From Spirochaetia bacterium UBA5550 (lineage in GTDB: Bacteria > Spirochaetota > UBA4802 > UBA5550), in NCBI GenBank assembly GCA_002425885.1, contig DINC01000381.1:17308-32039 (forward strand): a DNA stretch of 14,732 bases, read 5' to 3'. The notes under the pieces are model-generated. The model saw only the letters and a program-made list of their open reading frames with translations, ran no database searches and was not told the origin of the DNA. Within the stretch, counting starts at the first letter, position 1. Each line of letters begins with the position of its first letter. The position numbers and the translations under genes were made by a program. Shown one piece after another: positions 6,368 to 14,727 of the stretch.

Positions 6368-7867
6368 TTACTGATTCAGCACAACTGAAACAGCGCTGTT
6401 AATCAATGATACTAATCCATCAGGGGGCATGATACCTATGACACATATAATCGCTGCCAGAACAATCAGAGGGAGGTTTGCCATGATTGAAACTTCTGAT
6501 GAATGCTTAACTTCACCCGCCGGTTTTCCGAAAGTTACCTGTATAAATTTCTTAACAAGCCCGTAAAACACAACCGCAAGTCCTATAAGAAAGAGAGCCA
6601 CTGCCGGATACTGGTGAGACTGAATCCCCGCAGCCACTGTGTAAAATTCACTGGTGAAAATTGCGAATGGAGGCATACCTGCAAGAGAGAAGATTGATAT
6701 ACCAAAGACAACCGCTGTAACAGGAGCAATCCTCACAAGACCGCCCATCTTTGATGCGTCCCTTGTGCCGTATATCTCCTGAAGGTTTCCTGACGTACAG
6801 AATGCCAGCGCCTTTGTAACTGAATGGTTTATTATATGAAAGAACACAGCGAATATTCCCACTTTACCGCCGAAAGCAAGTGCTGTTGCGATAATACCGA
6901 TATTCTCAGTTGAACTGTAGGCAAACATTCTTTTAATATCGTTCTGACGGATTATAAAGAGTGCGGCTATTATTACTGAAGCAAGCCCCACAATAATCAT
7001 CACCAGGTGGAGGAAAGAAGCGAGATCCGGCACCCTGTTCATCACTGTGTAATACCTGAGTATTGCTGCCATTGCGCATTTTAAAAGAACAGCAGAAAGA
7101 AAAGCAGATGCAGGAGCAGGGCCCTCAGCATGAGCATCAGGGAGCCATGTGTGCATTGGAGCAAGGCCGGCCTTTGTACCGAAACCGATTATTATAAAGA
7201 TAAAGATAATCTTCATCAGATCCGGATCAAACTTACCTGCGTGTTCCATAAGTGATGTCCAGAGCATGGCGCTGTGAGCATCGCCGATTACATGATACGC
7301 TGAACTGTACATGAGAACTGAACCGTAAAGCGCGAATGCAAGTCCGATACTGCATATAATCACATATTTCCAGCCCCCCTCAATTGCTCTCTTGTTCCTG
7401 TAAAGTGAAACAAGAAAAACTGAAGAGAGTGTTGTAGCTTCAACTGCAACCCACATAAGGATCATATTGTTTGAAACAACTGAAAGTATCATAGTAAAAA
7501 TAAAAACATGGGAGAGAGAGAAAAAGAGTCTTGCGTCAGAGAAAGTAATCTCCCCGCTTTCAAGCGCCCATGATATATACTTCACTGAGTATAGATTAAT
7601 CAGTAAACCGACAATTGAGATCACAAGGACAAATATTCCGCTAATAGAATCGAAAAGCAGAAAATCATTTAAAATCATATATTTTTCGCCATGAAGCACT
7701 GATGCGACACAGTTGAGTCCCGCGAGGGATGTTGCTGCCGCCGCAATAAGGTGCATTGCGAAAAGAAGCGACCTGTTATTCCATCTGGCTGCTGCCCATA
7801 TTAAGAGAGACGCGGCAAGAGGGATTAAAAGCAGCAGATTAATCGCACTGTTTATATTACCATACAT
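6368..7867 (-). CDS. hyfF: Hydrogenase-4 membrane subunit HyfF (antiporter-like)
   Basis: This 499-residue polytopic membrane protein belongs to the NuoL/M/N and Mrp antiporter-like family (Proton_antipo_M domain, about 130-420). Key charges of the ion path are in place: Glu143 in WVAVEATTLSS (helix 5), Lys232 in GFGTKAGLAPMHTWLPDAHAEGP (helix 7), His239 and Lys263 (helix 8). It is slightly shorter than E. coli HyfF (about 526). It begins 4 nt after hyfE stops, with AAGGGG 7 nt before the ATG. Together with HyfB it provides the second of two antiporter-like modules. Proton or sodium translocation coupled to H2 formation is inferred from the family; the ion cannot be told from sequence. Confidence 0.92.
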   Translation of the reverse strand: MYGNINSAINLLLLIPLAASLLIWAAARWNNRSLLFAMHLIAAAATSLAGLNCVASVLHGEKYMILNDFLLFDSISGIFVLVISIVGLLINLYSVKYISWALESGEITFSDARLFFSLSHVFIFTMILSVVSNNMILMWVAVEATTLSSVFLVSLYRNKRAIEGGWKYVIICSIGLAFALYGSVLMYSSAYHVIGDAHSAMLWTSLMEHAGKFDPDLMKIIFIFIIIGFGTKAGLAPMHTWLPDAHAEGPAPASAFLSAVLLKCAMAAILRYYTVMNRVPDLASFLHLVMIIVGLASVIIAALFIIRQNDIKRMFAYSSTENIGIIATALAFGGKVGIFAVFFHIINHSVTKALAFCTSGNLQEIYGTRDASKMGGLVRIAPVTAVVFGISIFSLAGMPPFAIFTSEFYTVAAGIQSHQYPAVALFLIGLAVVFYGLVKKFIQVTFGKPAGEVKHSSEVSIMANLPLIVLAAIICVIGIMPPDGLVSLINSAVSVVLNQ

Positions 7868-7871
7868 ACCA

Positions 7872-8519
7872 TTACCCCTTTAGTTCATTCGCTTGAGAAG
7901 TATCAAGGGAACCGAAATGATGGAAAAACCTCATTGCCAGAGCCCCCATAATTATTACCGAAAATATCGCGTCTGTAAGTATACCCATCTCAACAGTCTC
8001 CGGCGCGTTGTATGCGGTGAGAGCAAGAGTAAGGTGGGCGCCGTTTTCAAAGAGACAGTACGCAAGAATCTGCTTTACTGCGGACTTCCTGAAAACAAGT
8101 CCCAGTATACCCATCATGAATACAAAGATGGAAACAATGATAGGTATCTGAAGTTTCAGGAGCGAAAACCTGATGAAAATCGGTTCAAGCATAATTGCCA
8201 CAGCTATTGATACACCGAGCGAAATGAACGGATGAAATAGTCCTCCGAATGGAGCCTCTTCATGTTTAATCCCTGTTTTCTTAATTATCATAAGGATAAG
8301 AAAAGGGACAATGAGCACCTTTGTTAAAAAAGCTGTACCTGCCCAGATGTACAGAGTACCTATTGAATGTTCCCACCCGATGGCAAGGAATATAACCACA
8401 AGTGTAAGAGTCTGCAGAGTATAGAGATGAGTAGCCCTGCGAAGATTGCGTATTTCAATTACGGCAAAAGACATTACCGCGAGAAAGAATGAAAGTCCGG
8501 TTATCAGTCCGAGTTCCAT
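7872..8519 (-). CDS. hyfE: Hydrogenase-4 membrane subunit HyfE (NuoK-like)
   Basis: This 215-residue membrane protein is close to E. coli HyfE (about 216). It has about seven hydrophobic segments, beginning MELGLITGLSFFLAVMSFAV. Its second half is NuoK-like, with SAVKQILAYCLFENGAHL carrying the helix glutamate typical of NuoK/MrpC relatives. It lies between the NuoH-like HyfC and antiporter-like HyfF in the membrane arm. The ATG overlaps the hyfC TAA by one base (TAATG), with GGAGG upstream, which indicates translational coupling. HyfE is found in Hyf-type but not in Hyc-type complexes, so its presence marks this as a Hyf-like complex. Confidence 0.88.
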   Translation of the reverse strand: MELGLITGLSFFLAVMSFAVIEIRNLRRATHLYTLQTLTLVVIFLAIGWEHSIGTLYIWAGTAFLTKVLIVPFLILMIIKKTGIKHEEAPFGGLFHPFISLGVSIAVAIMLEPIFIRFSLLKLQIPIIVSIFVFMMGILGLVFRKSAVKQILAYCLFENGAHLTLALTAYNAPETVEMGILTDAIFSVIIMGALAMRFFHHFGSLDTSQANELKG

Positions 8520-9454
8520 TATCCTACCCTCCCTATTACAAAAAGAATCAATGAGATAAAGGCAAGGGCGAATGCGCCTGATGCCGCGAGTCTTGTGTCA
8601 CCAATGCGGAGGCGTGTGCTCACACCTTCAACAAAGGATGCAAAATAATAGAACACAAGGAGCTTGATTAGAAAGAGTACAAGTGAAACAAAAGGGTTCC
8701 CCACAACAGGCCAGGGGATATATATTGTGATAAAGAGCCCCACTATGGCAATCTGTTTGAGAATAAGAGCGCCGTGAGCAAGTGCCAGTCTTTTACCCGC
8801 GTATTCAGCAAGAAGGCCTTCCTGAATCTCCTGCTCCGCTTCAGCAACGTCAAAGGGCTTTTTCCCTGTTTCAACATAAGTTGCGAAGAGGAAAGCAACA
8901 CCGGAGAAAATAAACACCGGGAGTACCTTCAGTATCTGCGGAGAGCTGACAAAGTTTTTAATCTCCACCAGGTTTGTGAGGCCCCCCGCGAGAAACACAA
9001 CAACCACAGATGAAAGTATAATCGTAGGTTCAACAAAGAGAGCAACCATCTGTTCCCTGCTGCCGCCGATACCCGCGAAGGGGTTACCTGAATCTACTGA
9101 TGCAACTCCGAATATAAACCTCATGAGAGCAAAGAGGTAAACTATGAGAAAGAGATCCGCAGCAGCAGAAAGCGCGCTCCCTGAATGCATTATAGGAAGC
9201 ACAGCAATAACTGTTGCCATTATGGCAAACATCAGGTACGGAGCTGTACGGAAAACCCATGTACCGCAATCAGGCATGGTCTCTGATCTTTTAAAGAGCT
9301 TGATGATGTCCCTGTATGTCTGGAATACATCTGCCGGCCCGCGCCTGCTCTGGAACTTCGCGAGCATTATCCTTTTAACACCGTCGAGGAGAGGGCTTAT
9401 GAGGATAATGGCGATAACCTGTATTATTAAATAGAGTATATCTGAACTTTTCAT
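8519..9454 (-). CDS. hyfC: Hydrogenase-4 membrane subunit HyfC/HycD (NuoH-like)
   Basis: This 311-residue membrane protein, close to E. coli HyfC (about 315), anchors the soluble hydrogenase arm to the antiporter-like subunits, like NuoH of complex I. Family marks include GVKRIMLAKFQSRRGPADVF near residues 25-44, GIGGSREQM in the loop after helix 3, and the acidic loop KKPFDVAEAEQEIQEGLLAEY (about 198-218), which corresponds to the conserved loop of NuoH that faces the small subunit. The start ATG has GAGGG 5 nt upstream and lies 9 nt after hyfB. Its stop overlaps the hyfE start. Confidence 0.93.
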   Translation of the reverse strand: MKSSDILYLIIQVIAIILISPLLDGVKRIMLAKFQSRRGPADVFQTYRDIIKLFKRSETMPDCGTWVFRTAPYLMFAIMATVIAVLPIMHSGSALSAAADLFLIVYLFALMRFIFGVASVDSGNPFAGIGGSREQMVALFVEPTIILSSVVVVFLAGGLTNLVEIKNFVSSPQILKVLPVFIFSGVAFLFATYVETGKKPFDVAEAEQEIQEGLLAEYAGKRLALAHGALILKQIAIVGLFITIYIPWPVVGNPFVSLVLFLIKLLVFYYFASFVEGVSTRLRIGDTRLAASGAFALAFISLILFVIGRVG

Positions 9455-9463
9455 TTTATCCCT

Positions 9464-11434
9464 CTACCCGAAAATCGCTAATGTAATGAAAACAGCCAGC
9501 ATTATAAGTACATACGAAGCGTATATCTGCATTCTGCCGTTCTGTATAACGCTCAGCATCTGCGAGAGCCCGCTGAAACCTTTAATGATTGGAACATAGA
9601 TTATATCCCACCAGATATCCTTTGCGTGCGAACTGTACTTCACCTTCCCGAAGTATCCGTTTGTCTCCTCGAAGTGTACTTCACTCCTGTAAAGCCAGTT
9701 CATTGTCTGTCTGAGGAAACCTGTGAATGGTGACGCGGTGATCTGCATCCTTGAAGAGTACTTCGCTCCGCATGCCCATGGTTTAGTTTTCCTCATTGTT
9801 GAAGTGCTGTCTTTAAACACCAGTGTGAAGATGATGGGGACAAAGAGCATTGACACGAATATTATTGAGATGAGCACAGGGGACACAACCGAACCGGAAA
9901 CAGCTTTAACGCTGATCCCCGCTGCCGCATTAAATCCTGTACCTGTGATGTATGTAACTACACCAATAATTTTAGTTGCAGCGTAAGGTGCGCCGAGACC
10001 CAGGGCAACGCATGCGGCCACAAGAACAAACATACCTGCAACCATGAGTGCCGGTGATTCCTTGGCGTGTTCCCATATCTTCTCATCCCTTGGAGTTCCG
10101 GTGAAGATTACGCTGTACACTTTAACAAAACACATAACAGCAAGCACGCCTGTAAGAGCAAGGGCCACTATTGCCATTGTGAAAATTATTGTGCCTGCAA
10201 CACCTGACCCTAAAGCTGCCTGGATGAGCGACTGGTATGTGAACCATTCACTTACAAAACCGTTAAGCGGAGGGAGAGCTGAGATTGCCATTGCGCCGAT
10301 AAGGAAAGCGAATGCTGTGAGCGGCATCTTTCTGCCGAGCCCGCCGAGAATCTCCATATCCTTTGTGTGAGTACGGAATATCACACTCCCTGCACCGAGA
10401 AAGAGAAGCCCTTTGAATGTGGCGTGATTTATCACGTGATAGAGCCCCCCTATAAAACCGGCTGCGGCCAGTATAGCATTGCCGGTTGCCATACCGTAGA
10501 AGCCTACGCCGCAGCCGAGGAGGATTATGCCTATATTCTCAACCGAGTGATACGCAAGAAGAGCCTTGGTATCATGCTGGGTTAAAGCATACAATACACC
10601 GAGCAGCGCTGACAGAGCACCGAACACGATAATCATGATCCCCCACCACTCATTGAGCGGGAGCCACATGCATGTTCTGATGATACCGTAGATCGCTGTT
10701 TTAATCATAACTGCCGACATCAGAGCAGAAACGTGTGATGGAGCAGCAGGGTGAGCTTCGGGGAGCCATACGTGTATTGGAAACACACCTGCCTTTGACC
10801 CGAAACCGAAAAAGAAAAGAAGAAACAACACTGTTGCCATAACAGGCCCCACCCCCGCACCTTTGAAATCCTGGAAGTAGAAAGAACCTGCTGCTGATGA
10901 CATAAGGAGCATACCTGCAAGTATCGCAGCTCCCCCCACATGGGCAATTACCATGTAAAGAATTGTTGCCTTTGCTGTCTTCTCTGAATCATTGAAATGT
11001 ATAAGAAAGAATGATGTAAGAGTCATAAGTTCCCAGAACACCATGAACCAGAACACATGTGAAGCTGAAACAACCATGAGCATAAAAACCATGAAGAGGT
11101 TAAAGAAAAACCCCATGGCTCCGATACTTACGCTCTCCCTGTACTCTTCGGCGTAGTGTATACCGTAGATAGAAGCCGCGAATCCCACAAGTGAGATAAC
11201 AAGCGAAAAGAAAGCGCCCAGAGGATCAAGAGTAAACTTCGCTGCCATAACAGGAAACTGCACCACAAGCTCGCTTGTGCCTGTAAGGTTCATGAAGAAG
11301 AACCAGATCCCGTAGAGAGAAGCGGCAGCAGGTATTCCAAAGCCGATATAGGCAGCCGCTTTCTGAAACTTATATAATAGGAGCGAAGCAGCAGCTCCCG
11401 CGATAAACATTAAATATATCACTGACATGTTCAT
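9464..11434 (-). CDS. hyfB: Hydrogenase-4 membrane subunit HyfB/HycC (antiporter-like)
   Basis: This large membrane protein of 656 residues with roughly 15-16 hydrophobic segments has an antiporter-like core at about 65-430 (KFTLDPLGAFFSLVIS; YHVINHATFKGLLFLGAGS). The conserved helix-5 Glu135 is in FWELMTLTSF. Lys214 is in GSKAGVFPIHVWLPEAHPA and Lys245 is in helix 8. A C-terminal extension ends in a final helix after a cytoplasmic stretch (SSRMQITASPFTGFLR), as in HycC/HyfB. The given start overlaps the hyfA stop as ATGA. The Met at position 3 (ATG at 11428) is better spaced from AAGGGG and may be the real start. It resembles E. coli HyfB (about 672) in length. Confidence 0.93.
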   Translation of the reverse strand: MNMSVIYLMFIAGAAASLLLYKFQKAAAYIGFGIPAAASLYGIWFFFMNLTGTSELVVQFPVMAAKFTLDPLGAFFSLVISLVGFAASIYGIHYAEEYRESVSIGAMGFFFNLFMVFMLMVVSASHVFWFMVFWELMTLTSFFLIHFNDSEKTAKATILYMVIAHVGGAAILAGMLLMSSAAGSFYFQDFKGAGVGPVMATVLFLLFFFGFGSKAGVFPIHVWLPEAHPAAPSHVSALMSAVMIKTAIYGIIRTCMWLPLNEWWGIMIIVFGALSALLGVLYALTQHDTKALLAYHSVENIGIILLGCGVGFYGMATGNAILAAAGFIGGLYHVINHATFKGLLFLGAGSVIFRTHTKDMEILGGLGRKMPLTAFAFLIGAMAISALPPLNGFVSEWFTYQSLIQAALGSGVAGTIIFTMAIVALALTGVLAVMCFVKVYSVIFTGTPRDEKIWEHAKESPALMVAGMFVLVAACVALGLGAPYAATKIIGVVTYITGTGFNAAAGISVKAVSGSVVSPVLISIIFVSMLFVPIIFTLVFKDSTSTMRKTKPWACGAKYSSRMQITASPFTGFLRQTMNWLYRSEVHFEETNGYFGKVKYSSHAKDIWWDIIYVPIIKGFSGLSQMLSVIQNGRMQIYASYVLIMLAVFITLAIFG

Positions 11435-12045
11435 ACCCCTTTATCAGGATCTTTTTTCTGTGATGCATTTTTTGATTTAACCGTGGAAAGAATATCCAGC
11501 ACCGCATTTTTGGATTTAACATCAATGCTTGAATTTTCGATCTTCCCCGCTGTAACGAGGTTCAGTGCTTTATTGGGGCAGGCTTCAACGCATGCCGGGC
11601 CTGCGGCTCTCCCTTCGCAGAGGTCGCACTTCACAGCAGTACATTTTCCCCCTGTTGCAATTCCGATAAACTTATCGTTCGGTTCTTCAAACATATAGTT
11701 TACTGAAGGCATAGGTTCAGATTCAGGGAGCACACATCCGAAGGGGCACGCCATGACGCACATCTTGCACCCGATGCATAACTCCTCATGAAGCTCAATC
11801 TTATTCTCGCCGAATTTTATCGCGCCTGTGGGGCACACGCTGGCGCATGGAGCGTCCTCGCAGTGCCTGCACTGGTTAGGCATTGAACCAGACTCGGTGT
11901 GAATAACCACCAGTCTCGGCTTTGCAACCTTCCCTCTCTCTTTTGCTGACTGGTAACATGCAGACATGCATGTATAACAGGCCATACATTTATTGGGATC
12001 ACAGATAACAAAGCTGTTTAATTTTTCGTCTACAACGAATGACAT
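11431..12045 (-). CDS. hyfA: Four-cluster ferredoxin subunit linking FdhF to hydrogenase (HyfA/HycB)
   Basis: This 204-residue cytosolic electron carrier accepts electrons from FdhF and passes them to HyfH/HyfI. Four [4Fe-4S] motifs are visible: Cys20-x2-Cys23-x2-Cys26-x3-Cys30; Cys59-x2-Cys62-x4-Cys67-x3-Cys71; Cys90-x2-Cys93-x2-Cys96-x3-Cys100; and Cys140-x2-Cys143-x8-Cys152-x3-Cys156. This is the DmsB/HycB layout. The last ~35 residues are a Lys/Ser-rich tail. No Tat or other signal is present, so it stays in the cytoplasm. Only 1 nt separates it from the fdhF stop, and GGGGG lies 6 nt before its ATG. Its place directly after fdhF supports a dedicated partnership. Confidence 0.92.
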   Translation of the reverse strand: MSFVVDEKLNSFVICDPNKCMACYTCMSACYQSAKERGKVAKPRLVVIHTESGSMPNQCRHCEDAPCASVCPTGAIKFGENKIELHEELCIGCKMCVMACPFGCVLPESEPMPSVNYMFEEPNDKFIGIATGGKCTAVKCDLCEGRAAGPACVEACPNKALNLVTAGKIENSSIDVKSKNAVLDILSTVKSKNASQKKDPDKGV

Positions 12046-12046
12046 A

Positions 12047-14344
12047 TCATGCCCCCTTTCCTAAAGAATTAATTTTATCAGTTACAGGCATTATGTTTTC
12101 TCTGTTTATATTGTGAGCTCCATGATCAGACTGGAACTGTTCTCTCTTTTTACCCTGGATCTTCAGGTATTCAGCTTCAGTAATTTTAACAACATTAACA
12201 GCCGAAACTTTCAGTTCAGGAATTTTACATACAGGATCCAGCCCAGAGGGATTTGTCAGTTCATTGACATTGGCCTCCCAATAGTGGAAACTGCCGAATA
12301 TATAGTTGTCTTTAATCCTGTTCATCACTCTTGCTTTTACCGCGATCTCGCCCCTGTCATTATAGACCTTGACATAATCGCCTGTGGTAATGCCGAGTTT
12401 TTTTGCTGAGGCAAAGCCTATCTCTACTACAGCGGGGCCGAACATGTCAGCGCCTGTCTCAAGAGACCTGCACTTTCTTGTCATTGTACCTGTGTGATAC
12501 TGATACACATAACGCCCTGTAGTCATAATAAAAGGTAGCTTATCAGATGCCCTTTCATTAATGGAGCCTGCCATGATAGGGTAGTCCTTATCGAGGTTCA
12601 GCTTTTTGCGCCACTGCTCCTCAAGGTTTCCCTTCTCTTTGTTGTCCTCTGTGAATATAACAGGGATCAGAAGAGCCTTGCCGTCAGGAGTGGTGAACTT
12701 ACCACCCTCATGAAGTACAGGTGTGCCGGGATGCTGATGATTGGGGCATGGAGCGTTGATGCCGTTCATATCCTTGAGGCGCCTGATATCCATACCGCCG
12801 AACTGCCCGCGATTGATTATCCTTATCTCGTCCCAGATATTCCTTGCGTCCCTGTATTCAAAACCCTCAGCGCCTAACTTAGCAGCAACCATTGCGATAA
12901 TCTCCCAGTCAGCCTTTGCTTCACCTGGAGCGTCAACAGCCTTGTTCACAAGCTGCACGCGGCGTGATGTATTGACAAAAGTCCCCTCCTTCTCTGCAAA
13001 GGCAGCAGCAGGGAGAACGATGTCAGATTTAAGACCTGTCTCAGTGAGGAAGATATCCTGTGAAACCATAAAGTCCAGGTGCTTAATAGCGTGGACAAAG
13101 TGGCCGGAGTCAGGGTCTGACATAACCGGGTTCTCTCCGAACACCCAGAGGAATTTAATATTGCCGTTTTCGATATTTTCAGGGATAACAGTGAGAGCTA
13201 TACCGGGCTTTGACGGAACTTCGCAGCACCAGAGATCGCTGCACTCCCTCCTTGCTGCTTCATCAGTTACAGACTTTCCGCTTGCAAGGTTTGCAGGGAG
13301 AGCGCCCACCATACAGGCACCCTGTACGTTGTTCTGTCCGCGGAGCGGGTTCACCCCTCCACCCTTAACACCAAGATTCCCTGTGATTGCAGCGAGGTTT
13401 GATGTTGTCCAGACATTCCCTGTGCCGTGCGAGAACTGTGTAAGTCCCATGGCGTAGAGAATTGCCGAGGGTTTGTTTTCAGCATACATGCGCGCCGCCT
13501 TTTTAATCAGCTCAGCGTCAATACCTGTAATTTTTGAAACAGCTTCAGGTGAATACTCCTGCACCGATTCTTTAAGGTACTCAAAACCCTTTGTGCTGTT
13601 TGCAACAAACTCTCTGTCATAAAGATTTTCATTAATTATAACGTGAATAAGTGAATTCATCACCGGAATGTTGTATCCCGGAGGAACCTGAAGGAATATA
13701 TCAGCCTTGTTAGCCATCTCTGTTTTACGGGGATCGATGACGATAAGCTTTGCACCCTTTTCAAGGGCCCTGAATACGTGCATCGCAACTATGGGGTGAT
13801 TTTCACTTGTGTTGGAACCTGTTATAAGAAAGCATTTTGTGAACTCGCCAAACTCTGCGAGGTCGTTAGTCATTGAACCGTTTCCGAGACTCTTAGCCAG
13901 ACCGGCTACAGTGGGAGCGTGTCAGAGCCGGGCGCAGTGGTCAACGTTGTTTGTACCTAACACCTGCCTGAAAAATTTCTGGAAGATGTAGTTCTCTTCG
14001 TTTGTACACCTTGCTGAAGAGAGGCCCATGAAAGCGTCAGGTCCGTAACTCTTCTTCACATGGCTGATCTTCTCAGCCATCAGGCCCAGGGCCTCTTCCC
14101 ATGTGGACTCTTCAAGAACGCCCTCTTTTGAAAATACACCGTCCTTTTTGCGGATAAGCGGTTTAGTTAAACGCGCGGATGAATGAACAAACTCCCATCC
14201 ATATAATCCCTTCAGGCATAATTCGCCATCATTTACCGGATGATCCTTTACGGGTGTCGCCCCCGTTATCCTGTTGTTTTCCACGTGCAGATCTAGGTTA
14301 CAGCCTGTTCCGCAGTACGGGCATGTTGTCTGGATTGTTTTCAT
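12047..14344 (-). CDS. fdhF: Selenocysteine formate dehydrogenase H (FdhF), in-frame TGA at 13922-13924
   Basis: This cytosolic molybdopterin enzyme oxidises formate to CO2 and gives the electrons to HyfA. Two open stretches (14344-13925 and 13921-12047) are in the same frame and joined by one TGA, read here as Sec141. The product is 765 residues. The N-terminal [4Fe-4S] ligands are Cys8, Cys11, Cys15 and Cys43 (CPYCGTGC; GELCLKG). The active site reads HCAR-L-Sec-H-APTVAGL, matching E. coli CCARV-Sec-HGPSVAGL with Sec140. Molybdopterin-binding segments include GGGVNPLRGQNNVQGA and DIVLPAAAFAEKEGTF. It is longer than E. coli FdhF (715), mainly through an insert near 562-600. No Tat signal is present, so it is cytoplasmic. 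The ATG has a GGGGG ribosome site 4 nt upstream, and it heads the operon. Confidence 0.95.
13886..13924 (-). promoter_or_regulatory. Bacterial SECIS hairpin of fdhF
   Basis: Right after the TGA the coding strand can form a hairpin whose tip is AGCC (13907-13904), loop GGUCU (13903-13899), GGCU (13898-13895). The GGU-CUG codons fall at the same distance from the UGA as in the E. coli fdhF SECIS, where the GGUCU loop and a bulged U bind SelB. Here a U lies next to the apical stem (GUA GCC) and could be that bulged base. Lower stem pairing is imperfect. This supports UGA decoding as selenocysteine rather than a nonsense mutation. The host must then carry selA, selB, selC and selD elsewhere. Confidence 0.8.
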
Positions 14345-14385
14345 AAAACCCCCTGCATGAAATATAATTCCGAATTCGTGCTTTG

Positions 14386-14413
14386 ATTATCGCTATAAAC
14401 CGGATTTGATCAA
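14386..14413 (-). promoter_or_regulatory. Candidate sigma70-type promoter of the fdhF-hyf operon
   Basis: On the minus strand TTGATC (14413-14408) and GATAAT (14391-14386) are separated by 16 bp. They lie about 40 nt before the fdhF ATG and match the -35/-10 consensus at 4/6 and 5/6. I looked for a sigma54 -24/-12 pattern (TGGCAC-N5-TTGC) before fdhF, which would be expected if an FhlA-type activator drove the operon, and saw none close to the start. This is pattern matching by eye only. Confidence 0.3.
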
Positions 14414-14727
14414 TCGGTGATGGTCTCTTTATGATGTAAGATTATTGCTCTTAGATCTATGAGAGTTTGTCTGATGCCTCTATTAGAGCAGAGAGTGTTT
14501 TGCAGATGTTTGCGCATCCCGTTCACAGAACTTTTCCTCTTAAAATGAGAAATTCCCATCAGGGAGAGAGAACAATCCATCCCGGAGAGAGAAAGTTGCC
14601 TCTCAGAGAGAGAAACTTGCATCCCGCAGAGGGAAAATTGCCTCTCAAAGAGGGAAACTTCCATCCCGAAGAGGGAAAATTGCATCTCAGAGAGGGAAAC
14701 TTCCATCCCGCAGAGGGAAACTTGCAT
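14410..14727 (-). CDS. Doubtful open frame made of heptad repeats, open at window edge
   Basis: An open frame of at least 105 codons covers the 21-bp repeat array. It reads as heptads such as MQVSLCG and MEVSLSE, ending in about 50 non-repetitive residues (from FKRKSSVNG to HHKETITD). Every 21-bp unit keeps all frames open on both strands, so openness is not evidence of coding. The frame stays open to the window edge, so the true 5' end is not seen. I see no Shine-Dalgarno, domain or motif that argues for a protein. More likely it is a by-product of the DNA repeat. Confidence 0.15.
   Translation of the reverse strand: MQVSLCGMEVSLSEMQFSLFGMEVSLFERQFSLCGMQVSLSERQLSLSGMDCSLSLMGISHFKRKSSVNGMRKHLQNTLCSNRGIRQTLIDLRAIILHHKETITD

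Noticed and set aside
12741..13457. A 238-codon plus-strand open frame opposite fdhF
   Set aside because: It is antisense to conserved FdhF sequence and its translation is a low-complexity shadow with no recognisable motif. The same applies to other plus-strand frames opposite hyf genes.
13874..13924. fdhF as two genes or a nonsense-mutated pseudogene
   Set aside because: The frame is unchanged across the TGA, the protein continues with conserved FdhF sequence, the TGA sits at the known Sec position and a SECIS-type hairpin follows.
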